Positions 46,596-55,762 of a DNA stretch of 64,000 bases are shown here, piece after piece. The notes under the pieces were generated by a model. That model was not told the origin of the DNA, ran no database searches, and saw only the letters and a program-made list of their open reading frames with translations. The stretch comes from Bacteroidetes bacterium GWF2_33_16 (GTDB lineage Bacteria > Bacteroidota > Bacteroidia > Bacteroidales > UBA12077): the NCBI GenBank assembly GCA_001768565.1, contig MEOE01000034.1, positions 58,570-122,569 of the forward strand. Reading direction: 5' to 3'. A program made the translations under genes and the position numbers. How positions within the stretch are numbered: the first letter of the stretch is position 1; each line of letters opens with the position of its first letter.

Positions 46596-47483
46596 ATGGA
46601 ACACAACCATTCACACAGTAGCAATATAAATTTAGGAAATGCCTTTAAAATAGGCATTTCCATAAATATTGTTTTTATAATTATCGAGGCATCGTATGGC
46701 TTTTTGTCAAACTCTATGGCATTGGTTGCCGATGCAGGGCATAACCTCAGCGATGTACTCGCTTTAGTATTTTCATGGGTTGCGGTAATCCTGTCGCAAC
46801 GCAAACCAACACTAAAATTTACTTACGGTTTCCGACGTTCAACCATTCTCATAGCATTACTAAATACCGTTTTGCTTTTGGCTGCCGTAGTGTTTATCAT
46901 TTGGGAAACCATCGAACGTATGGGAAAACCTCTCGAAATTAACTCGAATAGTGTAATTACCATAGCTGCAATAGGAATAGCTGTAAATGGCTTTACTGCA
47001 TGGCTTTTTCTTAAAGATAGAAAGCACGATTTAAACATCCGTAGTGCATTTGTTCACTTTATTGCCGATGCTTTGGTTTCATTGGGTGTTGTTGTGGCTG
47101 GTATTATAATGGCATTTACAGGTATTGTTTGGATAGATTCTGTTGTATCAATAGCAATCATTACGGTAATTCTTTACAGCTCGTACCATTTACTCATTGA
47201 TTCCATAAACCTTGCACTAGATGCAGTTCCCGAAAACGTGAATATCGAAGCCGTACGAGATTATCTAAAAAATTTGCCCGAAGTTTCTAACATACACGAC
47301 CTGCATATTTGGGCATTAAGCACAACCGATGCAGCCCTTACCGTGCATTTGGCAACCAACACGCAAACCGAAGTTACGTTTATTACAAACATTCAACATC
47401 AGTTACACGAGCAGTTCGATATTGAACACGCTACCATACAGGTTGAGTTTGGAGATACTGCATGTGAAACGAATTGTAAATAA
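46596..47483 (+). CDS. czcD: CzcD-type cation diffusion facilitator
   Basis: A 295-residue transporter of the CDF family, with six predicted helices and a His-rich start (MEHNHSHSS). The transport-site motifs are HNLSDVLAL (helix II) and FVHFIADAL (helix V), followed by the cytoplasmic domain with HDLHIWAL. It is probably a zinc/divalent-cation efflux pump, transcribed 12 bp after czcB. Confidence 0.95.
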   Translation: MEHNHSHSSNINLGNAFKIGISINIVFIIIEASYGFLSNSMALVADAGHNLSDVLALVFSWVAVILSQRKPTLKFTYGFRRSTILIALLNTVLLLAAVVFIIWETIERMGKPLEINSNSVITIAAIGIAVNGFTAWLFLKDRKHDLNIRSAFVHFIADALVSLGVVVAGIIMAFTGIVWIDSVVSIAIITVILYSSYHLLIDSINLALDAVPENVNIEAVRDYLKNLPEVSNIHDLHIWALSTTDAALTVHLATNTQTEVTFITNIQHQLHEQFDIEHATIQVEFGDTACETNCK

Positions 47484-47513
47484 TCTTTAAGCGATGTTCC
47501 AAAAAATAATACA

Positions 47514-48137
47514 ATGAAAACACACATAAAAACCGCAGCAATAGCAATAATGCTATGCCTAACAGGTCAACTTTTCGCACAACGTCCAAAGGAAATTAAA
47601 AACAGCGAAGTAGAAGGATTATATCTTTCACTTTCCGATTTCCATAACGGTAAGCTCACACATCCAACAGACATGCTGCACGTTGGCGATAAAATTAAAC
47701 TCAAACAATTCTTCATTTCGCCCGACATCATCAGCATTGAACAGAACAAAGAAACCGTTTTTTACAAGGACAGCATTTTTGCCATCCGTTTAACCAATGG
47801 CGAAAATTACCGATTTATAAACCGAACCCCCTGTTTGGTTGCCGATACTTCTTATTTGTACATCTATACAAATAAAACCACTAAAACTGAATATAAACAA
47901 TCGGGACGTCGCCGAGTTTCTAAGGTAGTGCCAATCACGTATTATTATTTCAGTACAGGAAACCATAAAGCAGTATTTACGCTCACATTGGCAAACCTTC
48001 GCAAATATGCCCTATCCGATACATTAGTTCACAAAACCATTTGCGACAAGTACACAACAGACGAAATGTTATATAAAGTAAATCCACAGACAGGTAAGTT
48101 TGAGTTGAACGAAACTATACTCTTAATTCAAAAGTGA
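47514..48137 (+). CDS. exported protein of unknown function
   Basis: A 207-residue protein with a clear signal peptide (KTAAIAIMLCLTGQLFAQ). The rest is beta-rich, without a recognised motif (KLKQFFISPDIISIEQ, YYFSTGNHKAVFTLTLANLRKY). Same direction as, and 30 bp after, czcD, so likely co-expressed in metal stress; its role is unknown. Confidence 0.7.
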   Translation: MKTHIKTAAIAIMLCLTGQLFAQRPKEIKNSEVEGLYLSLSDFHNGKLTHPTDMLHVGDKIKLKQFFISPDIISIEQNKETVFYKDSIFAIRLTNGENYRFINRTPCLVADTSYLYIYTNKTTKTEYKQSGRRRVSKVVPITYYYFSTGNHKAVFTLTLANLRKYALSDTLVHKTICDKYTTDEMLYKVNPQTGKFELNETILLIQK

Positions 48138-48155
48138 TTATTTTAGAAAAATATT

Positions 48156-48800
48156 ATGGAAACAACTGAAAATAAATTTTACAAAAAGGCCTATTTACTA
48201 AGCCTTTTTACCATTTTCTACAATATCATCGAAGGCGTAGTTTCAATGATTTTAGGCTACCAAGACGAAACCCTTACATTATTTGGTTTTGGAGTAGATA
48301 GTTTTATTGAAGTAATCTCAGGTATTGGAATTGCTGTTATGATAGTGCGTATTCGTAAAAATCCCGCTAGTACAAAAAGCACTTTTGAGATAAAAGCCCT
48401 TAAAATAACTGGCACAGCTTTCTATTTACTTTCGGCAGGTTTATTGGCTGGTATTGTTGTAAGCCTTTTAAATCAGCAAAAACCCGAAACAACATTTTGG
48501 GGTGTTGTAATATCACTAATATCAATTGCCGTTATGGTTTGGTTGATGAATGCTAAAAAGAAAATCGGCAAACAATTAAATTCCGAACCAATTATTGCTG
48601 ATGCCAATTGCACCAAAGTTTGTGTATATATGTCAATTGTATTACTTGCATCAAGCCTTATTTACGAACTTACAGGCTTTGCTTATGCCGACATTATTGG
48701 TTCGGCAGGGCTTATTTATTTTTCTGTTTCAGAAGGGAAAGAAGCTTTTGAAAAAGCTAAAGGGAAAGCGTGTAGTTGCGGTACAAATTGTCATAATTAA
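48156..48800 (+). CDS. CDF-like cation transporter, Cys-rich C-terminus
   Basis: A 214-residue membrane protein related to the CDF transmembrane part, with helices containing FYNIIEGVVSMILGY and FGFGVDSFIEVISG (acidic pair) and IIADANCTKVCVYMSIV, and a C-terminal ACSCGTNCHN that may bind metal. It lacks the CDF cytoplasmic domain. The substrate is unknown. Confidence 0.8.
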   Translation: METTENKFYKKAYLLSLFTIFYNIIEGVVSMILGYQDETLTLFGFGVDSFIEVISGIGIAVMIVRIRKNPASTKSTFEIKALKITGTAFYLLSAGLLAGIVVSLLNQQKPETTFWGVVISLISIAVMVWLMNAKKKIGKQLNSEPIIADANCTKVCVYMSIVLLASSLIYELTGFAYADIIGSAGLIYFSVSEGKEAFEKAKGKACSCGTNCHN

Positions 48801-48803
48801 TAT

Positions 48804-48830
48804 ATAAGCCCCGCAAAATGCGGGGCTTAT
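48804..48830 (+). terminator. rho-independent terminator of the metal-resistance operon
   Basis: A perfect 12-bp stem (ATAAGCCCCGCA and its complement) with a 3-base loop. It ends the forward run and separates it from the convergent gene that stops at 48836. Confidence 0.9.
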
Positions 48831-48835
48831 ATTCC

Positions 48836-49774
48836 TTAGTTCTTTTCAAGTTCAATATTCAGGTTTGTTGTTTCACCGTTTGCAACGGTTATTGTTACTT
48901 CCTGTTTCTTGTAACCTATTTTTTCAACAATTACTTTGTACGTGTTTTCTGGCAACGAAGCACGGAATTTACCTTTGTCGGCACTCTTTTTAACTATCGG
49001 TTTTGCCGTTTCGGTTGCAGCAGCTTTCATCATTCCGTTTGTTTCAGCAACAAAAGTAAATGATACCCCTTTCAACGGTTCACCACTTCCTGCAAGGCTT
49101 ACACTGCCCAAAACAGAAGTTGCACCGCCACCAGTTGGGATAATAATTCGGGCAGTTTTATATTGACTGTAAAAATCGGGCTTCGAGGTCTTAAACAGTT
49201 CAATATCCAAATCCAAACGTTTGGTTAAAAGTTCGTCAGCTTCTTTAAAAAGTTTAGTAAGGTTTTCGGTTGCCGTCTTCGTTTGCGATTTTGCAGCCTT
49301 TGGTTTGGCAAGTGTTGCCGAATAAGCAGTTATGGCGGCTTGCAATTCGGTAATCATAGCAGCAGTAACGCCATAAGTTACAATAGCAGCAGCATTGGCA
49401 TTAGCCTTGGCAAGTATAGTATTGCAAATACCAACTACATCGGTATCTCTCGATTTTTTCAAATCCGAAGCCGAATATTTTATGCTTTCAAGCAATTCAG
49501 GATTATTTACAACATTCGCATACGACTGTAAACGATTAATCATGAATAGCGTTTTGTCTGTCATGCTTGTTCGTTTCGCCGTTTTATCGGTTGTGATACC
49601 AGTTGTTTCAAGGATTTGGGCATCCCTGTTAGTTTCAATCAAAGGGATTTTTGCAACCCAAAGATTGTACGTTGCTGCAAATACAGCGTTTGCTGTCCAT
49701 GTTGTTTGATACTTCTCACAAGTATTCTTTACAACGTAGTACATACTAAATTTGTCTTCTTGATTAATGTTCAT
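48836..49774 (-). CDS. helical protein with carboxypeptidase-regulatory-like domain
   Basis: A 312-residue protein without a signal peptide. Residues 1-200 are helical and Ala/Lys/Thr-rich; the C-terminal 90 (SVLGSVSLAGSGEPLKGVSFTFV ... SLPENTYKVIVEKIGYKKQEVTI) are a beta-sandwich of the carboxypeptidase-regulatory type. Conserved hypothetical proteins of this plan occur in Bacteroidetes; function unknown. The only reverse gene in cassette 3. Confidence 0.7.
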   Translation of the reverse strand: MNINQEDKFSMYYVVKNTCEKYQTTWTANAVFAATYNLWVAKIPLIETNRDAQILETTGITTDKTAKRTSMTDKTLFMINRLQSYANVVNNPELLESIKYSASDLKKSRDTDVVGICNTILAKANANAAAIVTYGVTAAMITELQAAITAYSATLAKPKAAKSQTKTATENLTKLFKEADELLTKRLDLDIELFKTSKPDFYSQYKTARIIIPTGGGATSVLGSVSLAGSGEPLKGVSFTFVAETNGMMKAAATETAKPIVKKSADKGKFRASLPENTYKVIVEKIGYKKQEVTITVANGETTNLNIELEKN

Positions 49775-49854
49775 TACGGTAAGATTTAAGAGTTAATATT
49801 AATTGATTAAAGGAAAACTAACCTTGATACTGGTTTTATTTCATGGAATATTGA

Positions 49855-50132
49855 ATTTCCACCCCTCTAATCCTCATTTCTTACCAACAATATTGACTTT
49901 CTACACAACAACAGAGGATTTCTTCGACCTGATATTGGATTTCCATGTATAAAATCCGATTTTCACGATGCAAATTATGACATTCTTTGAAATAAACAAA
50001 TATTTCTATACAAAAAATACGAATTTCTTTAATCTAATCACATATTTCAAAACAACAATACCGTTTTTCTTTCTATTAATCGTTAATTTCTTTATCGCAA
50101 TCGTATATTTCGATACAACAATCGTTCATTTC
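49855..50132. repeat. 21-bp phased repeat of ATTTC (14 units)
   Basis: ATTTC or a close variant recurs almost exactly every 21 bp, at about 49855, 49876, 49896, 49918, 49939, 49960, 49982, 50002, 50023, 50044, 50065, 50086, 50107 and 50128; the intervening 16 bases vary. Twenty-one bp is two helical turns, so the T-tracts lie on one face of the DNA. No reading frame spans it. Its role is unknown; see findings. Confidence 0.7.
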
Positions 50133-50199
50133 CCTATTATGACAGTTTATAACCATATTGATAATTCATAAAACCCTGTCACAAAAGACAAATTCAAAT

Positions 50200-50397
50200 A
50201 GCATACGTTCAAGCCGTCCCGCCCATCCCTTCGCTGTCAGGCACATTTGCAAGCCCCCACGAGCCAACGCTCCAACCAAAGGCTTACAAAAGAGCCTGCC
50301 AGCCCATCCCACGCCACCGCACCAAGAAACGGCAGCACTTCGATTGAAAAAATTGATTATATTTGACGACAGAAAGACAAAAAACAAAAAAGGCCAG
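50200..50397. other. noncoding tail of cassette 3
   Basis: GC-richer text with no gene, containing CACATTTGCAAG and TTACAAAAGAGCCTGCCAGC-like stretches. Similar stretches (CACATTTGCAA, TTGCAAAAGAGCTTGCAAGG) recur in the tail of cassette 5 (53028-53192). Confidence 0.55.
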
Positions 50398-50529
50398 TTG
50401 CTAACAAGCGGTATAAAACATTGGGGTTTAAGTGGTTATGCAATCGTTCTGCCCCGCATCAAGTTCGGTGTAACTGGACAGGATAGTAGCCCGCAATCCC
50501 CAACGATTTCATACCGCCGACCGTTAGGC
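50398..50529 (+). other. attC-like site 3
   Basis: R'' TTGCTAAC, GCGGTAT/ATACCGC stem, TTGGGG/CCCCAA stem, R' CCGTTAGGC. Its R'' arm complements the start of the 10.7-kb cassette 3 (GTTAGCAAC then GCCT) in 13 of 15 bases. It has no TATnTTnG element in the loop. Confidence 0.8.
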
Positions 50530-50548
50530 GTAATTAATTATTTTAGCT

Positions 50549-51544
50549 ATGAAAAATTTTTTGCTTATTTTATTATTAGTCTTTTCGCTAACAACAGTTG
50601 GACAAGAAACAAAGCATTCTAAAACTGAATCTAAGTTAGAGAACGACAAAACAGAAGCATTACAATCTGATAAAAACAATGCTTTATCAGAGAAAGAACC
50701 TAAAGAAGATAAATTATATCAAGTAATGTATGAAGACTCAAAATCAATAAACTCAAAATTATTGACACTTCTTACAAATTCATTGACCGTAATTATTGCA
50801 GTAATTATTGCTATAATAGGAAGTTCCTTTTTTTATAATTACAGGTTTAATAAAAAAGAATATGAATTATTAACTAAAGAAACTACTAACAAAATTGAAG
50901 AAGCAAAATCTAAAATGTTAGAAGAAACAAAAAGGGAAATTGAAAAGTATACAGATTATAGTAAAGATAAAATTGATGAAAGATTTACTCAAATTAAAGA
51001 ATCAAATAAATCTAACATTGACACAATTAAGGAAAGCTTAAATACCATCATTTCTTCTTTCAAACAAGAATTTGATAGTAAACAAGAAACTCAATCTAAG
51101 AAAATTGAGTTGGTTGAAAAAGAAATTAGCAGATTAGATAAAAGTACCGATGAGAACATTACATTAAGAGAAAAGGAGCTACGCTTTAGTATATTAGACC
51201 TTCAAGGACAAGTATATGAACTAAGAGAATGGTTTAGTTTATGTCTTACAACAAATGTAAGACGTGCTCTTTTAGCCAATGAAATTCATAGACAGTGGCA
51301 ATTTGAATATATTTTACCTGATATTGTAGATTTAATTGACAAAGTCTTAAAAAAGAATGACTCTATCACTTCTAACAATAAATATGATATTGAAAAGCTA
51401 ATGGAAATCATTCCAAGTCAGTTCGAATCATACAAGAAGAAGATTGCAGACTCCTATGGAAAAATTCGAATTCAAGAAGTAGATTTGCCAAAGAAAAATA
51501 ATCCTCCTTTTATGACGGACCTACTTTTTGGTTCAAATAATTAA
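50549..51544 (+). CDS. coiled-coil membrane protein of unknown function (cassette 4)
   Basis: A 331-residue protein: signal peptide (FLLILLLVFSLTTVGQE), acidic stretch, membrane helix at about 78-100 (LTVIIAVIIAIIGSSFFY), then a coiled coil of about 100 residues (KIEEAKSKMLEETKREIEKY) and a C-terminal helical domain. No family recognised. Starts only 25 bp into its cassette. Confidence 0.75.
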   Translation: MKNFLLILLLVFSLTTVGQETKHSKTESKLENDKTEALQSDKNNALSEKEPKEDKLYQVMYEDSKSINSKLLTLLTNSLTVIIAVIIAIIGSSFFYNYRFNKKEYELLTKETTNKIEEAKSKMLEETKREIEKYTDYSKDKIDERFTQIKESNKSNIDTIKESLNTIISSFKQEFDSKQETQSKKIELVEKEISRLDKSTDENITLREKELRFSILDLQGQVYELREWFSLCLTTNVRRALLANEIHRQWQFEYILPDIVDLIDKVLKKNDSITSNNKYDIEKLMEIIPSQFESYKKKIADSYGKIRIQEVDLPKKNNPPFMTDLLFGSNN

Positions 51545-51548
51545 CAAC

Positions 51549-51683
51549 GCCTAACATTGGGTCATAAAGCATGCGGGTTTTCGTGGTTTTCTGACAATTT
51601 ATGTTATCTTTAACTTTCGGTTTCGGGGGACACTGAAACACGGCGGAACTCCCGCACAGCTTCATACCCAAGGACCGTTATAA
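51549..51683 (+). other. attC-like site 4
   Basis: R'' GCCTAAC, TTGGGT/ACCCAA stem, GCGGG/CCCGC stem, R' CCGTTATAA. TATCTTTA lies at 51605-51612, 22 bases after a TTTC, a weak version of the promoter-like arrangement. Confidence 0.85.
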
Positions 51684-52040
51684 GTAAGGCGCGAAAAAAA
51701 ATTAGAGCGTAAATTTCCACTCAATTTGTTAAGCAAATATTTCATGTATCTTTTTTACATTCTGACAGTTTATGTATGTTCGAAACTTCATTGCGGTTTG
51801 ATAATTTAATCTATTCTATTCGTAGCAGTTTGATAGGAAATATATTAGGATTGGTTTAGTAATAATGATAAATAAAAATTAGTATTCCAGCCCGCTCTTT
51901 GCAGCTTTCAGCTGCATTTATACTTTACTAAAGCACATTTGTTCCGCTATGCTCCACAAAAGAGCTTTAATTTAAAATAACCTTTTATTAACAAATTCTC
52001 CTAAAAAGCATTAATTTAGATATTCCAAAATCAATTGAAA
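51684..52040. repeat. long leader of cassette 5 (shared with cassettes 9 and 12)
   Basis: About 350 bp without a gene. It shares TTCTGACAGTTTATGTA, TCTATTCGTAGCAG, GATTGGTTT and AATTAGTATTCCAGCCCGCT-like text with the leaders of cassettes 9 (56782-57189) and 12 (62593-62984). It includes a small hairpin (TTTGCAGC...GCTGCATT). Function unknown. Confidence 0.65.
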
Positions 52041-52520
52041 ATGAACTATAAAGATTTGACTATTAAAATAATTGTAACCGTAGTATTGTTTTTTACAATT
52101 AACGCTATAAATGCTCAAAATTCTGATTCTTTAAGAGTGAAGAAGTTTATAGAACAAGGAGACAAATACAGGATTGAAGGAGAGTTTGAAAAGGCACGTG
52201 AATATGCTTTAAAAGCATTAGAACTAAAACCTAATTATGGTTTAGCTTATATCTTAATCGGCTCTATTTATGTTAGTTCCGCAGAGTTATGCGGAGAAGA
52301 ATACCTTTTGAAAGCTATTGTATATTGCCTTGCAGTAGACATGTTTGAAAAAGCTAAAGAAGTTGATAAATCGGTTTCTGAAACTGCAGATAAATTTATA
52401 GAAGTCTATTCACGTTATTTTCCTTCACAAGAAGATATATTTGGTGGACCAAGAGAAGGAGACAAATTTAAGATAGAATGTTGGATTAATCGAGAAACTA
52501 CAGTTAGATACAGACGATAG
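52041..52520 (+). CDS. secreted TPR protein (cassette 5, first gene)
   Basis: A 159-residue protein from the ATG at 52041, with a signal peptide (TVVLFFTINAINAQN) and a TPR-like pair (GDKYRIEGEFEKAREYALKALELKPNYGLAYILIGSIY). The tail RETTVRYR is seen in many Bacteroidetes TPR proteins of this type. Probably a periplasmic protein-binding module; partner unknown. Co-transcribed with the next gene 39 bp later. Confidence 0.75.
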   Translation: MNYKDLTIKIIVTVVLFFTINAINAQNSDSLRVKKFIEQGDKYRIEGEFEKAREYALKALELKPNYGLAYILIGSIYVSSAELCGEEYLLKAIVYCLAVDMFEKAKEVDKSVSETADKFIEVYSRYFPSQEDIFGGPREGDKFKIECWINRETTVRYRR

Positions 52521-52559
52521 AATGCAATAAGCTCTCAATTCTTAAAAAAATACTTTAGC

Positions 52560-53015
52560 ATGAAAAAAACATTATTTCTGATCATTAGTTTTATAGCAAT
52601 TAATTCATATAGTCAAGATACTATACGGTTTGAAAAACTACAGTCTATTGGAAAAACATATGTTTTGATTTCATCAATTGAATTATATAATGATTCATCA
52701 TTTACATGGACTAATGAACATGATTTGTCTTGGAGTGAATATGGACTTTATGAAGTTAATGAAGATACTTTGATACTTAATTTTTACTATCATGATTTAG
52801 ATGATATAAATAAAGATTCTATTGATTGGGTAGATATAAAAAAGACTAAAGAAATTGTGAAAATTAGAAAATACTTAATGATTGAGAATAAAATGTATGA
52901 AATAAAAAAGAATGACAGGTTAGAAAGATGGACAAAAGACAGAACAATGTTTAGAGATAACTGGCGATGGATTACTTTTGGATATAGAAAAACGTATTTT
53001 ATAATTGATAATTAA
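52560..53015 (+). CDS. secreted protein of unknown function (cassette 5, second gene)
   Basis: A 151-residue protein with a signal peptide (LFLIISFIAINSYSQD) and a beta-rich mature part (LYEVNEDTLILNFYYHDLDD, IWWIT-like end), resembling small lipocalin-like sequences only in general pattern. No family recognised. Confidence 0.65.
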   Translation: MKKTLFLIISFIAINSYSQDTIRFEKLQSIGKTYVLISSIELYNDSSFTWTNEHDLSWSEYGLYEVNEDTLILNFYYHDLDDINKDSIDWVDIKKTKEIVKIRKYLMIENKMYEIKKNDRLERWTKDRTMFRDNWRWITFGYRKTYFIIDN

Positions 53016-53027
53016 GTAGCAATAAGT

Positions 53028-53192
53028 CATCCCATTTGCAAGCACATTTGCAATTTGTTCAGACCTTACACACAATCCAATTGCAAAAGAGCTTGCAAGG
53101 CTATCCCAATTTTGCCAACCTTAATACTAATTTTTTTGTTTTTCATAGAAAAGTTTTTACCAACTTGACAAGTATAGTGGCAATTCGCCCAA
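53028..53192. repeat. tail of cassette 5 (shared with cassette 9)
   Basis: Noncoding. CCAACCTTAATACTAATTTT...CATAG...CAACTTGACAAG matches the cassette 9 tail at 60720-60800 in the same order. Reverse-complemented, part of it (AAAAATTAGTATT) matches the cassette 5 leader, so leader and tail are partly inverted copies. Confidence 0.6.
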
Positions 53193-53327
53193 CTTATAAC
53201 ACGCGTTCAACAAAAATGCGGGGTTTTGGTAGTTTGCTGACTAAGTTTTATCTTAGTAAAGTTGTTCAACGGTGGACAATGAAACACGGCGCAAACCCGC
53301 ACTATTGTTAACGCGGGACCGTTACCC
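53193..53327 (+). other. attC-like site 5
   Basis: R'' CTTATAAC, CGCGTT/AACGCG stem, TGCGGGG/CCCGCA stem, R' CCGTTACCC. TTTG at 53225-53228, 20 bases, TATCTTAG at 53249-53256. Nearly identical to site 7. Confidence 0.9.
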
Positions 53328-53372
53328 AACATAATATGTTGAACAAACAAACAGGATTGCAGGACAACAAAA

Positions 53373-54653
53373 ATGAAAACAAACATTATATCTGACATGA
53401 AAAATAGAAACATAGCATGGATTCTCTTTAAGATAATTATCTTATTTGCCTTTATTATCTTAATTGGCTGTAAGAAAGAAGAAGAAAAACGAATACCTGA
53501 ATTAACAACATCGGAAGTGAATGAAATTACGCAAACCACCGCTTCTTGCGGTGGAATTATTACTTCTGATGGTGGCTCAATAATTACTTCCCGAGGTATT
53601 TGCTGGAATATATCAACATCACCTACAATAGCAGACAATAAAACAACTAATAGCACAGGTATTGGTAACTTTACAAGTTCTATAACTGCCTTAAGTCCCA
53701 ATACTACATATTTTGTTCGAGCCTATGCTACCAATGCTATAGGTACAGCTTATGGTAATGAAGTAAGTTTTACCACAAATGCAGAAACTTTGCCAATACT
53801 GACTACTATTGCTGTATCTTCAATAACAACTACAACAGTGACTAGTGGCGGGAATATTACTTCTGATGGAAGTGCTGCAGTTACAGCGCGAGGGGTATGC
53901 TGGAGTACAAGTATTACGCCTACTATAGCCAATAGTAAAACCACAAATGGTGAAGGCACAGGTAGTTTTACAAGTAACATAATAAATCTATTAGCAAACA
54001 CTACATATTATTTAAGAGCTTATGCTACCAACATTGTAGGCACAGGATATGGAGAACAATTAAGTTTTCATACAGACCCATCTACAATTTCTGATATAGA
54101 TGGTAATGTCTACAATGTTGTTCGTATTGGAACGCAGTTGTGGTTAAAGGAAAACCTTAAAACCACGAAATATCGTGATGGTACAACAATTCCCAATGTA
54201 ACAGATAATACTGTATGGACATCTTTGACATCTGGAGCATATTGTTGGCAAAGTAACGATATCAATAATAAGAATACTTATGGTGCCCTTTATAATTTTC
54301 ATACCATAGCCGACAACCGCAAACTCTGTCCGATAGGATGGCATGTTCCGACCCAAACGGAATTGAGTACCCTTATGAACTACGTAGGGTCTGATGGTTA
54401 CAAACTAAAGGCCTCTTCTCTTTGGAGCAACTCAAACTCTAATAACAACGAAAGCGGTTTTACAGCACTCCCTAGTGGTTCTCGCAACTTAAGTGGTCTG
54501 TTCTATGGTGTTGGATCTAGCTTCTACTTATGGTCGTCTACAGAGTCAAATACGACAGAAGCTTTCTACTTATTATTGGTTGAAGATGGTGTTATCTATC
54601 AAACTTCTTTTAATAAGATAGATGGATTTTCTGTTCGTTGTCTTAGAGATTAA
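53373..54653 (+). CDS. FISUMP-domain lipoprotein (cassette 6)
   Basis: A 426-residue lipoprotein (lipobox FIILIGCKK). Two imperfect Ig/FN3-like repeats at about 45-130 and 135-230 (ITSRGICWNISTSPTIADN, VTARGVCWSTSITPTIANS), then a C-terminal FISUMP domain (about 235-425: DIDGNVYNVVRIGTQLWLKENLKTTKYRDG, GALYNFHTIADNRKLCPIGWHVPTQTEL, FSVRCLRD). This is a common Bacteroidetes surface-protein plan, probably binding; ligand unknown. An ATG at 53397 is an alternative start. Confidence 0.85.
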   Translation: MKTNIISDMKNRNIAWILFKIIILFAFIILIGCKKEEEKRIPELTTSEVNEITQTTASCGGIITSDGGSIITSRGICWNISTSPTIADNKTTNSTGIGNFTSSITALSPNTTYFVRAYATNAIGTAYGNEVSFTTNAETLPILTTIAVSSITTTTVTSGGNITSDGSAAVTARGVCWSTSITPTIANSKTTNGEGTGSFTSNIINLLANTTYYLRAYATNIVGTGYGEQLSFHTDPSTISDIDGNVYNVVRIGTQLWLKENLKTTKYRDGTTIPNVTDNTVWTSLTSGAYCWQSNDINNKNTYGALYNFHTIADNRKLCPIGWHVPTQTELSTLMNYVGSDGYKLKASSLWSNSNSNNNESGFTALPSGSRNLSGLFYGVGSSFYLWSSTESNTTEAFYLLLVEDGVIYQTSFNKIDGFSVRCLRD

Positions 54654-54725
54654 ATATTCAATTCCAAACTGAGATTTATCATGGTTATAGTGAATATTTG
54701 CAATGCACTTATAATAAATTACGTT

Positions 54726-54858
54726 GGGTAACAGCAAATTAATTGCATTTGGGCAGAGATGCAGAAACGAAAGTTTTTTGTACTTTAGGTTTTTAATTAA
54801 CGGGGGATAAAGAAACGGTTTTTTGCTCCCAAACGCAACCAATTTGCAAACGTTATAA
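54726..54858 (+). other. attC-like site 6
   Basis: R'' GGGTAAC, stem GCAAATTAATTGCATTTGGG with CCCAAACGCAACCAATTTGC, R' CGTTATAA. It is the longest continuous stem. The loop has TACTTTAG rather than the TATnTTnG element. Confidence 0.85.
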
Positions 54859-54877
54859 GCCATAATATTTTTAGAAA

Positions 54878-55759
54878 ATGCGAAAGAAAAACATGCAATT
54901 TTGGTACTTTCTGATACACGGGTTACTTGATGATAAGAATGGTGTTTATGGAAACTTTTATGCTTATGGAAAGCATTGTGGAGAAGCATTAGAAAAGACA
55001 CTTGAAGTTGCAAAACTAAATGGAATTCAAAAACCTGATTTGATTGAAACATCTCGGTTGGATACTCTTGATGGATTTGAGCTTCCAGAAGAAACAGAAA
55101 AAGTTACGTCAGATATTTATATGTTTCCAAAACTACATTCATATGAATTAAAGAAAAATGACTATTCCTTTGTTCCTCCTGTGGGTGTGGCATTTGCAAC
55201 GGATGAAAGTGAACTTGATACTGAATTAATTAAGGAGAAATTCGTTGCTTTAAATAAGAATGACAATGGAGTTTTTGAATTTGAGCTCGTTGTAGATAAG
55301 TCAAAATTGCATGATACATTTCTTAAAACCTTGAATTTTCTTCCTTCAGTTGACGCTTTTTGGATATATTTAAAAGACCATTGGGACAATGAAGAGACAG
55401 AATTGTGGGCAGGCAAAGCTCTGAATGATAAAGAAACAATAGTGAATTTTTTAAATCGTAATGTTGCTTCCACTATTGAAAATGGTTTTGTTGACACTGT
55501 TGTGCATTCTTTTACTGGAGAAACCAATCTGACTCTGACAGAGCATAAGAAAATTCAGTTGCATACAAAATCGGAAGACGTTTTTAAGAATTTTATTGGA
55601 AAAGTAGTCGATTTAGGTTTTGAACAGACAAAAGATTTTTATGACATTGAATTTGGATATCATCATTGGCATTATCGACCTGAAAATTCTCTTGACAGGA
55701 AAGGTTTTAAGAAAATGCTGAAAAAGAATCATTTTGAAAATATTGAATTAAAAATATAA
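54878..55759 (+). CDS. DUF-type protein of unknown function (cassette 7)
   Basis: A 293-residue soluble protein. It begins MRKKNMQFWYFLIHGLLDDKNGVYGNFYAYGKHCGEALEKTLEVAKLNGI and continues with mixed alpha/beta segments (FEFELVVDKSKLHDTFL, DAFWIYLKDHWDNEETELWAGKAL, YDIEFGYHHWHYRPENS). No family I can name; no signal peptide. Single gene, 25 bp into its cassette, with site 7 four bases past its stop. Confidence 0.7.
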   Translation: MRKKNMQFWYFLIHGLLDDKNGVYGNFYAYGKHCGEALEKTLEVAKLNGIQKPDLIETSRLDTLDGFELPEETEKVTSDIYMFPKLHSYELKKNDYSFVPPVGVAFATDESELDTELIKEKFVALNKNDNGVFEFELVVDKSKLHDTFLKTLNFLPSVDAFWIYLKDHWDNEETELWAGKALNDKETIVNFLNRNVASTIENGFVDTVVHSFTGETNLTLTEHKKIQLHTKSEDVFKNFIGKVVDLGFEQTKDFYDIEFGYHHWHYRPENSLDRKGFKKMLKKNHFENIELKI

Positions 55760-55762
55760 CGG

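Noticed and set aside
49855-50132. Periodic repeat as a CRISPR array
   Set aside because: Only about five bases recur per 21 bp, with no conserved 25-40 bp repeat and no cas genes.
49968-50171. 67-codon frame across the phased repeat
   Set aside because: Its residues simply follow the 21-bp spacing; no start signal or conserved pattern.
39849-50523. Metal-efflux region as a transposon
   Set aside because: I found no transposase or clear terminal inverted repeats; the integron-type ends fit better.
50158-50622. 154-codon frame over site 3
   Set aside because: It includes noncoding tail and hairpin site and overlaps the start of the cassette 4 gene in another frame.
53036-53311. Open frame overlapping the tail of cassette 5 and site 5
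   Set aside because: It runs through the hairpin site and shared tail sequence, shows no protein-like pattern and no start signal.
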